A stretch of 64,000 nt of DNA from Dactylosporangium vinaceum (GCF_019904175.1 NZ_CP061913.1:11895908-11959907); one strand, 5' to 3'; counted from the first letter of the stretch, positions 50,809 through 59,228 are shown. Notes: a model not told the origin generated them from the letters alone. Translations and numbers: made by a program.

Positions 50809-51978
50809 ATGCGGGCGATCCGGCGCGGGGCGCGGGGTGCGGCGGTGGCCGAGATCCGCGGCATTCTGGTCGTGCTGGAGCTGCTCGACGACCTCCCGGC
50901 GGCCGACCCTTCGGTGCAGGACCCCGAGTACGACGATGCTGTCGAGCACGCCATTCGCGAGTTCCAGCAGAGCCGCGGCCTGACTGTCGACGGCGAGGTC
51001 GGGGACGAGACCTGGCGGGCGCTCGACTCGGCTCGGTGGCGGCTCGGCCAGCGGGCGCTGTTCCACACCGTCGGTGACCCGTACGTGGGCGATGACGTGC
51101 GGCAGCTGCAGGAGCGGCTGCTCGAGATGGGGTACAACCCCGGGCGGGCCGACGGCATCTACGGCGGGCTGACCGCGACCGCTGTGGCCCAGTTCCAGCG
51201 CGAGGTCGGCCTGCGCTCGGATGGCGAGTGCGGCCCGGCCACGATCGGTGCGCTGCGCCGGCTCGGGCGCAAGGTCATCGGTGGTCGGCCCCAGCTCCTG
51301 CGCGAGGCCGAGGCCTTCCGCGAGTCCGGCCCGACACTGCTCGGCAAGCGCATCGTGATCGACCCAGGCCACGGCGGTCCCGACTCGGGCAACGTGGTCC
51401 CGGACGGCCCGCTGCGGTGGGTGGAGGCCGACCTCGTGTACGACCTCGCCGCCCGCCTGGAAGGCCGCCTGGCCGCGGCCGGCATGCGGGTGAACCTGAC
51501 CAGGGGTCCGCACCCGGCGAGCGCTGTGAGCGATCGTGACCGGGTCCACATCGCCAACGAGCTCGGGGCCGACCTGCTGATCTCGATCCACGTCGACGGG
51601 CACCGCACGCCGCTGGCCGACGGCGTCGCCACGTACCACTACGGCTCCGTCTCCGGGCCCACCTCCGTCGTGGGGGAGCGGCTGGCGGGTCTGGTGCAGC
51701 GCGAGATCGTCGTTCGCACCGGGCTGCGCGACTGCCACACCCACCCGAAGACATGGGAGCTGCTACGCCTGACGCGGATGCCGGCGGTGCGGGTCGACGT
51801 GGGCTACCTGACCTCGCCCACCGACCGCCAGCAGCTCATCGACCCCGCGTTCCGGGATCGGGTCGTGGAGGCCATCATGGCGGCCGTGCAGCGCATGTAT
51901 CTGCCGGTCGAGGCCGATGTGCCGACCGGGTCGATCGACGTGAGCCTGCTGCGGGCGCTTACCGCCTCCGAGGCTTAG
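50809..51978 (+). CDS. cwlM: N-acetylmuramoyl-L-alanine amidase homologue, CwlM type
   Basis: A 389-residue protein with two peptidoglycan-binding (PGB) repeats (about 5-75 and 85-155, GLTVDGEVGDETWRAL and NPGRADGIYGGLTATAVAQFQ) and an Amidase_3 domain (IVIDPGHGGPDSGN, LLISIHVDGHR). No signal peptide is visible, as in mycobacterial CwlM, which regulates MurA in the cytoplasm. The last conserved acidic position reads VDVGYLTS, Asp in place of the usual Glu, so catalysis is doubtful. ATG 50809 has GGGAGGA upstream. A kinase site in the N-terminus cannot be judged by eye. Confidence 0.88.
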   Translation: MRAIRRGARGAAVAEIRGILVVLELLDDLPAADPSVQDPEYDDAVEHAIREFQQSRGLTVDGEVGDETWRALDSARWRLGQRALFHTVGDPYVGDDVRQLQERLLEMGYNPGRADGIYGGLTATAVAQFQREVGLRSDGECGPATIGALRRLGRKVIGGRPQLLREAEAFRESGPTLLGKRIVIDPGHGGPDSGNVVPDGPLRWVEADLVYDLAARLEGRLAAAGMRVNLTRGPHPASAVSDRDRVHIANELGADLLISIHVDGHRTPLADGVATYHYGSVSGPTSVVGERLAGLVQREIVVRTGLRDCHTHPKTWELLRLTRMPAVRVDVGYLTSPTDRQQLIDPAFRDRVVEAIMAAVQRMYLPVEADVPTGSIDVSLLRALTASEA

Positions 51979-52056
51979 GGCCCACTCCCCGCCGGCCCAC
52001 GGAAACGACCGGCCGGCCGGTGCGGCTGCGGGCGCGCGGAGGCGCCCCGGTGGGGC

Positions 52057-52737
52057 TCAGCCCGTGGTCATTTCCCGCGTAGCCGGGCGGACCGGAAGAA
52101 CCGGGCGAAGCAGCGATTCCGGGCTCATTGACCCGAGGAGCTTCTCCAGCGCGTATTCGACGTCCGACTTCCACGACAGCGCGGTCCGCAGCTCCAGGCG
52201 GAGGCGTGGATAACGCGGATGTGGTCGTACCGTCTTGAAGCCGATCGACAGGTAGAAGTCCGCCGGCGCCAGGCAGCCCCGCTCGTTGCGCCCGGCCTCG
52301 TCGACCTCGCCGAACTTCGCGTCGCCGAACGCCTCGATCGCCTTCACGCCGCGCTTCGTGAGGTCACGGGCGACGCCCTGGACGAGCATCCGGCCGAGCC
52401 CGCCGTCGGCGAACGGCTGGACCACGTGGGCGGTCATCAGCAGTACCGCATCCGGCGACACCGGCGACGTCGGGAATGCCATGCTGCGCGGCACATAGGC
52501 CGGCGGCGCGAACATCACGAACCCGGCGGGCATCCCGTCGACGTACACCAGCTTCCCGCACGAACCCCACTCGAGCAGCGTCTGCGAGACCCAGGCTTCC
52601 TTCTCGAGGCCGGGGTCGCCGTTCGCGCAGGCGCGGTCGGCGGCCACGGGGTCGAGCTCCCAGAAAACGCAGTCACGGCACGATCGAGGAAGATCCTCGA
52701 GGGTGTCCAGCGTCAAACTGACGAGACGTCGCGACAT
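52057..52737 (-). CDS. GNAT family acetyltransferase
   Basis: A 226-residue protein with acetyl-CoA binding features in VVQPFADGGLGRMLVQGVARDL and the family strand LLMTAHVV. Two nearby cysteines (PRSCRDCVFW) are a feature of this subgroup. It lies between the CwlM-type gene and the HIT-like gene, a place where a GNAT-like gene is also found in mycobacteria. The substrate is unknown. Confidence 0.82.
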   Translation of the reverse strand: MSRRLVSLTLDTLEDLPRSCRDCVFWELDPVAADRACANGDPGLEKEAWVSQTLLEWGSCGKLVYVDGMPAGFVMFAPPAYVPRSMAFPTSPVSPDAVLLMTAHVVQPFADGGLGRMLVQGVARDLTKRGVKAIEAFGDAKFGEVDEAGRNERGCLAPADFYLSIGFKTVRPHPRYPRLRLELRTALSWKSDVEYALEKLLGSMSPESLLRPVLPVRPATREMTTG

Positions 52738-53091
52738 TGGCCCATCTCCACCGCACCCGGGATTAGCTCGTCATGATGGTACGCACTCGCGACACGCCGC
52801 GGGACCCATCCGCGGACAGTTCCTCAACCTGCTCCCGACGCCCGCTCGCGGCCCACGCCGCCGGCCTGCGAATCACCCGATCGGGTCACTGCCTGCACAT
52901 TCTTCGCTACAACCGCAGCGGCACCGACAGCCGCTGCCGGCTCGGAAATGACCCGGCGCGGACGAAGAGCGAGGCGCCGGACCGACTCCGGCCCGACGCC
53001 TCCAAGTCTCACCGCCGTATGTCTGTCCACGGCGTCCTGCGTCAGTCCGCGGCGTCCTGTGCCTGTCGGCCGGGGACGAAGTGGCGGGCCC
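52738..53091. other. Gap between the GNAT and HIT-like genes
   Basis: 354 nt without a gene. Frames here lack starts with ribosome binding sites and have no codon bias. An imperfect direct repeat GTCC(A/G)CGGCGTCCTG occurs at about 53027 and 53047. Nothing else was recognised. Confidence 0.4.
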
Positions 53092-53850
53092 TTACGACGG
53101 CTGCCCGTGGTGGGCGCCGGGTCCGGGGCCATCGGTGTCGGGAGCGTCGCCGTTGCCCTCGGCCGGCTCGGAGACAATGACGTCGTCGTTCTCCACGGCG
53201 GCCGCGGCCGGCTCGAGGGCGTCGTCGGGCCGCGTCTGCGCTTCGCGCTCCGCGTCGGCGAGGCTCGTTGGAGCCGTCCAGTTGATGCGGGGCGGCTCCG
53301 CCAGCGGGCGGCCACCGAACTCCGCAAGCCACGCCGCCACCAGGGCCAGGTTCTCCCGCCACTGGTCCTCGGGGATCGGCGGAAGGATGTCGTCCCACAG
53401 CGCGAGGAAGGTGCCCTGGAGCTGGAGCCGGCCGTAGGGCCGAGCCAGGAACCAGACGTGCAGGTGGGCGGCGCCGTCGCCCCAGCGGTTCACGTGAACC
53501 CGGGCCACACCGTCGAGCGAGCGGATCGCGCGCTCCAGCCGGACCGTCATGACGCCGAGCTCGGCCGCGAGCATGTTCGGTAGGTCGCCCAGGTCGAGGT
53601 GCGAGCGGGACTCAAGGATCAGCACCGCGGGGAGGCCGGTCGGGCGGTCGAGGGCTCGGACGCGCCAGCGGTCGCTCACCCAGATGTACGCGTCATCCGG
53701 CGCCGCGCACGCCCGGCACTCGGCAGGGTTGTCGCCGTGGCGGGGTGGCTCGATCGGCACAGGGTCGAGGAGTCGCTTGACGCGGATGTCACCTTCGAAC
53801 GGAAAGGTGGGCCAGTAGGTGAAGCTGGGAAGCTGCTGCGGCTCGGGCAC
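53092..53850 (-). CDS. HIT-like protein with altered catalytic histidine triad
   Basis: A 252-residue protein. The central segment GAAHLHVWFLARP matches the HIT motif (HxHxH) but the third histidine is Trp. A cysteine pair (CRACAAPDD) suggests a zinc site. The C-terminal 50 residues are acidic and low complexity. I chose GTG 53850 because TAGGGT (53858-53863) lies 7 nt upstream; the longer frame to 53931 would cover DnaA boxes. It is close to parB, and a role in nucleotide binding is possible but not shown. Confidence 0.75.
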   Translation of the reverse strand: MPEPQQLPSFTYWPTFPFEGDIRVKRLLDPVPIEPPRHGDNPAECRACAAPDDAYIWVSDRWRVRALDRPTGLPAVLILESRSHLDLGDLPNMLAAELGVMTVRLERAIRSLDGVARVHVNRWGDGAAHLHVWFLARPYGRLQLQGTFLALWDDILPPIPEDQWRENLALVAAWLAEFGGRPLAEPPRINWTAPTSLADAEREAQTRPDDALEPAAAAVENDDVIVSEPAEGNGDAPDTDGPGPGAHHGQPS

Positions 53851-53891
53851 GAAGCCGACCCTAGCCGACCGCGGCCTCGGTGTCCGCACCC

Positions 53892-54051
53892 TGTGGATAG
53901 ACATGAAGTTATCCACAGGATCGCTATCCATCTGTGGATGAGCGCTTTGAATCGCAGGTGGGACGCGCGGCCTTCATCCACAGGCTCGCGAACTCGCTAG
54001 CGCTCGGTTTCACGTGAAACGGGCCAGCCTGTGGATAACCCCTGTGGATAA
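53892..54051. other. Cluster of six DnaA boxes between the HIT-like gene and parB
   Basis: Boxes of the E. coli R1 type (TTATCCACA or TGTGGATAA): 53909-53917, 54030-54038 and 54043-54051 exact; 53892-53900, 53933-53941 and 53974-53982 with one mismatch. Orientations alternate. A perfect parS lies at 54007-54020. The surrounding gap (53851-54303) has no gene. The boxes could titrate DnaA or link partitioning with replication. Confidence 0.65.
54007..54020. other. parS site 1
   Basis: GTTTCACGTGAAAC, the perfect 14-bp palindromic core of the actinobacterial ParB-binding site. It lies downstream of parB and inside the DnaA-box cluster. Confidence 0.9.
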
Positions 54052-54256
54052 ATTTCGCTCAGAGCCGTTCTCTCAAGATTCTTCCCCGCCCGGATTTTCG
54101 CCTCCGGCCGTTCCAATCGGCCATTTTCGGTGCCCGGCGGACCGTGAGGTACGCCCGAGTGCGGACTTCACATCGGCCGGTCCAGAGCTGACTCCGGCGG
54201 CAGCAACGGTCGCCCATCGCGGGGACCGGAGAGAGCGAGGGAGCCCGAAACGACGA

Positions 54257-54283
54257 AGGGCCGTCCCTGGCGGGGCGGCCCCT
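54257..54283 (-). terminator. Possible terminator of parA-parB
   Basis: Imperfect hairpin: AGGGCCG (54257-54263) pairs with CGGCCCCT (54276-54283) around a 12-nt loop, 21 nt beyond the parB stop. On the minus strand a mixed T/C/G stretch follows. Confidence 0.4.
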
Positions 54284-54303
54284 CGAGCGATGGATACTCG
54301 CGC

Positions 54304-55344
54304 CTACTCGCGCTGTGTCGCCGACTGCTCTTCCGGCACGCCGATGATCCCGACGATTCGCTCGAGGTCGTCGACAGTTGCGAACTCGATCGTGATGCGG
54401 CCCTTGCGTCGGCCGATGTCGACCTTGACGCGGGTGTCGAAGCGATCGGAGAGGCGGTCGGCGAGATCGGACAGCGCCGGCGCGTGAGGCTTGGCGCGGC
54501 GCTGGGCCGGTGCCGACTTCTTCGGCGCCTCGGACGCGGCCAGCTGCACGAGCTCCTCGGTCGCGCGCACCGACAGGCCCTCGGCGACGATCCGGGTCGC
54601 GAGCGACTCCTGCTCCTCGGAGTCCTCGAGCCCGAGCAGTGCACGGGCGTGCCCGGCCGAAAGGACGCCGGCCGCGACCCGGCGCTGGACCGGCGCGGGG
54701 AGGTTCAGGAGACGGATCGTGTTCGAGATCTGCGGCCGCGACCGCCCGATGCGCTTGGCGAGCTCCTCGTGGGTCGCGCCGAACTCCTCGAGCAGCTGCT
54801 GGTATGCGGCCGCCTCTTCCAGCGGGTTGAGGTTCGCCCGGTGGATGTTTTCCAGGAGCGCGTCCCGCAGCATCGCGTCGTCGCGCGTCTCGCGGACGAT
54901 CGCCGGGATGGCCTCCTTGCCGAGCGCCTGGGCGGCCCGCCAGCGGCGCTCACCCATGACGAGTTCGTACTTCGCGTCGCCCACCGGCTCGCCCAGTTCG
55001 CGCACGACGATGGGCTGGAGGAAGCCGACCTCCTGGATCGAGGTCTTCAGCTCCTCGATCGCCTCGTCGTCGAACACCTGCCGCGGCTGCTTCGGGTTCG
55101 GCATGATCGCGGTGACCGGAATTTCGGCGAACCGGGCACCCGGCACCGGGGCAAGCGCCTCACCGGCCGGAGCGGGAGCCGCCGCGGCAGGCGTCTGCTC
55201 GGCGGACGAGGGTGCGCCGTTCGCGGCGGCCGGGGGAGTGGCGAGCGCGGTCGCAGTGCCGGTCGCGCCCTCGGCCGGCGCGGCGGCGGTCGGGATGAGA
55301 GCGCCGAGCCCTCGTCCGAGACCCCCACGTCGGTTCGACTTCAT
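54304..55344 (-). CDS. parB: Chromosome partitioning protein ParB
   Basis: A 346-residue ParB. After a Ala/Pro-rich N-terminus come the CTP-binding box (NPKQPRQVFDDEAIEELKTSI, MGERRWRAAQALG) and the helix-turn-helix (EELAKRIGRSRPQISNTIRLL), with the C-terminal dimer domain at the end (RVKVDIGRRKGRITIEF). It loads on parS and spreads as a clamp. ATG 55344 overlaps the parA stop (ATGA), so the two are coupled. Five perfect parS sites lie within 6 kb. Confidence 0.96.
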   Translation of the reverse strand: MKSNRRGGLGRGLGALIPTAAAPAEGATGTATALATPPAAANGAPSSAEQTPAAAAPAPAGEALAPVPGARFAEIPVTAIMPNPKQPRQVFDDEAIEELKTSIQEVGFLQPIVVRELGEPVGDAKYELVMGERRWRAAQALGKEAIPAIVRETRDDAMLRDALLENIHRANLNPLEEAAAYQQLLEEFGATHEELAKRIGRSRPQISNTIRLLNLPAPVQRRVAAGVLSAGHARALLGLEDSEEQESLATRIVAEGLSVRATEELVQLAASEAPKKSAPAQRRAKPHAPALSDLADRLSDRFDTRVKVDIGRRKGRITIEFATVDDLERIVGIIGVPEEQSATQRE

Positions 55345-58067
55345 GCGACCCCTCCCACCTGCGCGCCCTGCGCACCACGCAGCGCGATCTCCTGCGCCGC
55401 CTCGAAATAGCTGACCGCACCCCGCGAGCCCGGGTCGTACGTCATGACCGACTGGCTGTAGCTCGGCGCCTCGGACACCCGCACGTTGCGGGGGATGACG
55501 GCGTTCAGGCACTTCTCGCCGAAGTGGTTACGCACGTCCTGCTCGACGAGGTCGGCCAGGCGAGTGCGCCGGTCGTACATCGTCAGGAGCACGGTCGTGA
55601 TGTCGAGCTTCGGGTTGAGGTGCGACCGGACCAGCTCGATGTTGTTCGTGAGCGCCTGCACACCTTCGAGGGCGTAGTACTCGCACTGGATCGGGATGAG
55701 GACCTCTTCGGCCGCGACGAGCGCGTTGACCGTGAGAAGGCCGAGCGAGGGCGGGCAGTCGATGAAGATGTAGTCGTACGCGTCCCCGCCGGCCTCGATC
55801 GCGCGCTTCAGCCGCGATTCGCGGGCAACAACGGAGACGAGCTCGATCTCGGCCCCGGCGAGGTCGATCGTCGCCGGGACGGCCCACAGGTTCGGGATGC
55901 CCTCCACCTGCTGAGTCACCGCGTCGAGAGGGGCGCCGTCGATCAGGCAGTCGTACACGTCCGGCACCCCGGAATGGTGCGGCACGTTCAGGCCCGTGGA
56001 GGCGTTGCCCTGGGGGTCGAGGTCGATAACCAGCACCCGGTTGCCGTGCAGCGCCAAGGCCACCGCGATGTTCACCGCAGTGGTCGTCTTCCCGACGCCG
56101 CCCTTCTGATTGGCTACACACATCGTGCGGCGCCGTGGTGGGCGGGGCATGGTGATCTCCCCACTCGGGTTGAGAATCTCCACGGCGCGCTTTGCCTCCT
56201 GTGCCAGCGGTGGGTCTTCGGTTTCACGTGAAACGTACGCGTCAGTCATTGCGCCCTCGGAATCCGCGGTCACGGCGGACGGGTGTGGTCTTGGGGATGG
56301 CGTGTTCCGTCGTTCGGGCCGCGCCTCGGCCGGAGAAGCGTCGACCGCTGGTGACACGCCCCGGCCGTAAAGGGTACCGCCTGCGCCCCTGTCGTTAGGT
56401 CCGCTGGCATGAAACCCCACCGTGCTGCCGCGTGTCGGATCCGGTCGGCCGCTCTTCGGCGGGGTCGAAGCAGAACTCCGCGGGTGTACTGCCTGAGGCG
56501 GCGCAGGCACCACCGGCCCCAGAGCACCGGGCGGCGTCGCCGAGCCGGGCGGCGCACTATGAGGCATCGGCGATTGCGGGGCCGGAGCGGGGGGAGCGGG
56601 AGGCTCGAACCGCACTGGCTCCACGCCCCGCGACTCCCCGTTGTCGCCCCGAGGCTGCGGCACCGAGCGGCCGCTGGGCCGTACGCCCCAGCCCTCTATA
56701 CCTGTTTCACGTGAAACCTGAGTGTCGGCGTCGCCGTAGCCCGGACCATCGTCGCTGTCGCGCACCATGTCAGCCCCGTCCCGCTCGGAAAGGTGTGCAC
56801 CCTCGGCCACCTCCTCCGATCCCGGGTCGCCGACAGGTCGACCTGAGACGTTGGTACCCGCCGGCGTCCCACCGGGAACCAAGTCCGCCACGGCCCCGAC
56901 GGAGTGGTGCTCGTCATCGGTCGCATTGGAAGAAGGTTCGCCGGAGACCGCCCTCGGGTCGGAGCGAACTCCCTCGGGAGTAGCCCTGGCGGTCTCGGTC
57001 CCGGCTTCAGAGGTCCCCGCTGGGGGCTCGTCATCCGGGTCCGCTCCGTCCAGGCCGGCTTCCTCGGGTGCCGCTCCGTCGGACAGAAAAGTGGCGCGGG
57101 GCCAGCCTACGGCGCTTCGCCGGGTGGAGCTACGACTGACCGGCGCGTCGTTGGGCTTCTCACCCCAGCTTGGCCGCCAATACACCAGAAATCCGTCAAC
57201 TCGCCGCAGCAGCCCGCCGAGCCGCTGTATGGACGACTGCGGCCACCCAATCGCATCCCCGCCTGGGTGCATCTCCGTCGCCGCTGACTGAGGCGCCCAA
57301 CCACCGCCACGAGCCGACCGCCCCTCCGCCGGCCGAGCCCCGGCCGACCGCGACTCGGCCGACCGAGCCTCCGTTGTGCGAGCCGGTCTCGTGTCAGCCG
57401 GCCGGGCCGACCGCCCCTGCGCCGGCCGGGCCGAGTCCGCCTCCGCCAACTGGGCCGACGCCACTTCCGTCGACTGGACCGACGCCGCTTCCGTTGTCCG
57501 CACCGGGGCCGGCCGGGCCTCCGTCGACTGAACCAACCGCTCCCGGCCGCTCCGCACCGACGGCGCGACGGCCGACGGGACCGATGCCTCCGCCGCCTGA
57601 GTCTCTGCCTGAGTCTCCGCCTGCGCCTGCGCCTCCTGAGTCTCCGCCGACCGCGACTCCGGTGCAGACATCCCCATCGGCCGCGTCTCCGTCTCACGCG
57701 ACCCCGCCGACCGAGGCTCTGTGGACCGGGGCTCGGTGGACCGCATCCCCGCCGACCGCGGCTCTGTCGACCGCAGCTCTGTCGACCGCGTCCCCGCCGA
57801 CCGCGTCCCCGCCGACCGCGGCTCTGTCGACCGCAGCTCCGGCGCCTGCGACTTTGCCGGCCGAGACTCGGCCGCTCGCGACTTCGGTGGTTGCGTCTGC
57901 GCCGACCGGGCTTCCTCTGATCGGGGTAGAGCCTTCGTCGACCGGGGCGCCGCGTCCGCCGCGTCTGGCGGCTGGGCCGGTGCGGCCTGACTGTCGCCGC
58001 CGGCCGGTGATGGTGTTACCGGTTCGCCCTGTGGTCCCTGATCGCCGATCGCCTTGCCGTCACCCAT
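55341..58067 (-). CDS. parA: Chromosome partitioning ATPase ParA with long repetitive N-terminal extension
   Basis: A 908-residue frame. The last 302 residues are a ParA/Soj ATPase (ANQKGGVGKTTTAVN deviant Walker A, LVIDLDPQGNASTG, DYIFIDCPPSLG). The first 606 residues are open with no stop, rich in Arg, Ser, Thr, Glu, Pro and Ala, with pentapeptide-like repeats RSTEP and RSAGT (about residues 78-128). ATG 58067 has GGAGG four nt upstream and starts 48 nt after rsmG, which supports the long form; an alternative ATG at 56249 would give a normal-sized ParA with a weaker GAGGG site. The frame contains two parS sites read as VSRET (residues 451-455 and 612-616). Confidence 0.75.
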   Translation of the reverse strand: MGDGKAIGDQGPQGEPVTPSPAGGDSQAAPAQPPDAADAAPRSTKALPRSEEARSAQTQPPKSRAAESRPAKSQAPELRSTEPRSAGTRSAGTRSTELRSTEPRSAGMRSTEPRSTEPRSAGSRETETRPMGMSAPESRSAETQEAQAQAETQAETQAAEASVPSAVAPSVRSGRERLVQSTEARPAPVRTTEAASVQSTEVASAQLAEADSARPAQGRSARPADTRPARTTEARSAESRSAGARPAEGRSARGGGWAPQSAATEMHPGGDAIGWPQSSIQRLGGLLRRVDGFLVYWRPSWGEKPNDAPVSRSSTRRSAVGWPRATFLSDGAAPEEAGLDGADPDDEPPAGTSEAGTETARATPEGVRSDPRAVSGEPSSNATDDEHHSVGAVADLVPGGTPAGTNVSGRPVGDPGSEEVAEGAHLSERDGADMVRDSDDGPGYGDADTQVSRETGIEGWGVRPSGRSVPQPRGDNGESRGVEPVRFEPPAPPAPAPQSPMPHSAPPGSATPPGALGPVVPAPPQAVHPRSSASTPPKSGRPDPTRGSTVGFHASGPNDRGAGGTLYGRGVSPAVDASPAEARPERRNTPSPRPHPSAVTADSEGAMTDAYVSRETEDPPLAQEAKRAVEILNPSGEITMPRPPRRRTMCVANQKGGVGKTTTAVNIAVALALHGNRVLVIDLDPQGNASTGLNVPHHSGVPDVYDCLIDGAPLDAVTQQVEGIPNLWAVPATIDLAGAEIELVSVVARESRLKRAIEAGGDAYDYIFIDCPPSLGLLTVNALVAAEEVLIPIQCEYYALEGVQALTNNIELVRSHLNPKLDITTVLLTMYDRRTRLADLVEQDVRNHFGEKCLNAVIPRNVRVSEAPSYSQSVMTYDPGSRGAVSYFEAAQEIALRGAQGAQVGGVA
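56221..56234. other. parS site 2 (inside parA)
   Basis: Perfect GTTTCACGTGAAAC, read in the parA frame as Val-Ser-Arg-Glu-Thr, five codons after the internal ATG 56249. Confidence 0.9.
56704..56717. other. parS site 3 (inside parA)
   Basis: Perfect GTTTCACGTGAAAC, also read as Val-Ser-Arg-Glu-Thr in the parA extension, 483 nt from site 2. Confidence 0.9.
57684..57836 (-). repeat. RSTEP/RSAGT pentapeptide-coding repeats in the parA extension
   Basis: About ten 15-nt units encode RSTEP, RSAGT, RSTEL and RSAGM in a row. Units differ by a few bases, so the array is probably old or variable between strains. Confidence 0.7.
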
Positions 58068-58115
58068 GAGTCCTCCGCGTTCCCCCGTTGGCCGGGGCCG
58101 CGGTACCGCCCCGGG

Positions 58116-59009
58116 TTATCGGCCGCGGCGCCCGCCGGTTCCGCGGGGCCGCTCGCCGCCGTGCTCGCGCCCGTCCCCGGCGTTCCGGTTTCGCGCGCCT
58201 TCCCGCCCGCCCGCGGCGCCGGACTTCGGCGCTCGGGCGGTTCCCGGCTCGCGCTCGCCCCCGGAACTCCGGTCGCGTGCGGTCTGCCGGTCCCGTCCGT
58301 CCCGGGAGCTCCCGGAGCGGGCGGCGTCGCGGGTACGCGCCCCACCGGACGTCCGGAGGTTCGCGGCCTCGCGCTCGCGCACGATGTCGACAACGGTGGT
58401 GGGCTCGGCGAGGATGGCGTCCCCGCACGTGCGCACCGACGGGGTCGCCGCACCGAGCCGAGTGAGCACGTCCGCGTGCTCGGCGATCTCGGCCGCCGCG
58501 GAGGCGCCCTTCATCGCGAGCATGCGGCCACCGATGGCGGTGAGGGGGAGACACCAGCCGGCGAGCCGGTCGAGCGGAGCGACGGCCCGGGCGGTGACGA
58601 CGTCGGCGAGCGGGAGCTTCCCGACGCACTCCTCGGCCCGCGCGCGGACCACGGAGGTCCACTCGAGGCCGAGCGCCGTCACCGCTTCGGATAGGAATGC
58701 GGTACGTCGTGCGAGCGGCTCGACCAGGGTGACTGACAGGTCGGGACGAGCCACTGCCAGCACCATACCGGGCAGTCCGGCTCCAGACCCGACGTCGACC
58801 ACCGAGGCACCCGACGGAATGAGATCTGCGACCACCGCGCAGTTCAAAAGGTGCCGTTCCCAGATCCGGGGAGCCTCGCGCGGCCCGATCAGCCCACGGA
58901 CGACGCCGTCGGTCACGAGCAGTTCGGCGAACCGGATCGCGATGGGGAGCCGGTCCCCGAACACCTTCTCCGCCGCGGGGAGGATCTCACTGGGCACTGC
59001 ACCGTCCAT
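58116..59009 (-). CDS. rsmG: 16S rRNA (guanine(527)-N7)-methyltransferase RsmG with basic tail
   Basis: A 297-residue protein. The methyltransferase core has the SAM motif VVDVGSGAGLPGMVLAVARPDL, with the RsmG-type N-terminal IRFAELLVTDG and IWERHLLNCAVV. It methylates G527 of 16S rRNA. About the last 75 residues form a Gly/Arg/Ser/Glu low-complexity tail (GGEREPGTARAPKSG to GTGGRRGR) beyond the usual end of the family. ATG 59009 is the likely start, with no strong ribosome binding site. Confidence 0.92.
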   Translation of the reverse strand: MDGAVPSEILPAAEKVFGDRLPIAIRFAELLVTDGVVRGLIGPREAPRIWERHLLNCAVVADLIPSGASVVDVGSGAGLPGMVLAVARPDLSVTLVEPLARRTAFLSEAVTALGLEWTSVVRARAEECVGKLPLADVVTARAVAPLDRLAGWCLPLTAIGGRMLAMKGASAAAEIAEHADVLTRLGAATPSVRTCGDAILAEPTTVVDIVREREAANLRTSGGARTRDAARSGSSRDGRDRQTARDRSSGGEREPGTARAPKSGAAGGREGARNRNAGDGREHGGERPRGTGGRRGR

Positions 59010-59086
59010 CCGTCAAGCAAACCACGCCTCGGCGGCCACCCCGCTGCCGCCACCCGGGAGGCGGGGGAGCGAGGAGGCCGCCGCAC

Positions 59087-59100
59087 GTTTCACGTGAAAC
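59087..59100. other. parS site 4
   Basis: Perfect GTTTCACGTGAAAC in the gap between folD and rsmG. Confidence 0.9.
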
Positions 59101-59228
59101 AGCCTCACCGGGCCGGCGGTCGATCAGCGGAGGGATTTGCGACAGATCCATGGAGCCGATCCACCGGCCTGCGAACGACGTCTGCGTAGGGCTCGGCCCG
59201 GAGGACTGCCCGGGTTGGTCGTAGCCCC

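Noticed and set aside
53487..53500. Symmetric parS-like GGTTCACGTGAACC inside the HIT-like gene
   Set aside because: Two symmetric mismatches and location in coding sequence make it weak. It was not listed as a site, but might be a low-affinity one.
57170..58069. A 299-codon plus-strand Pro/Thr-rich frame opposite the parA extension
   Set aside because: It has no ribosome binding site and reads as the mirror of the RSTEP/RSAGT repeats. The minus-strand frame is twice as long and joined to ParA.
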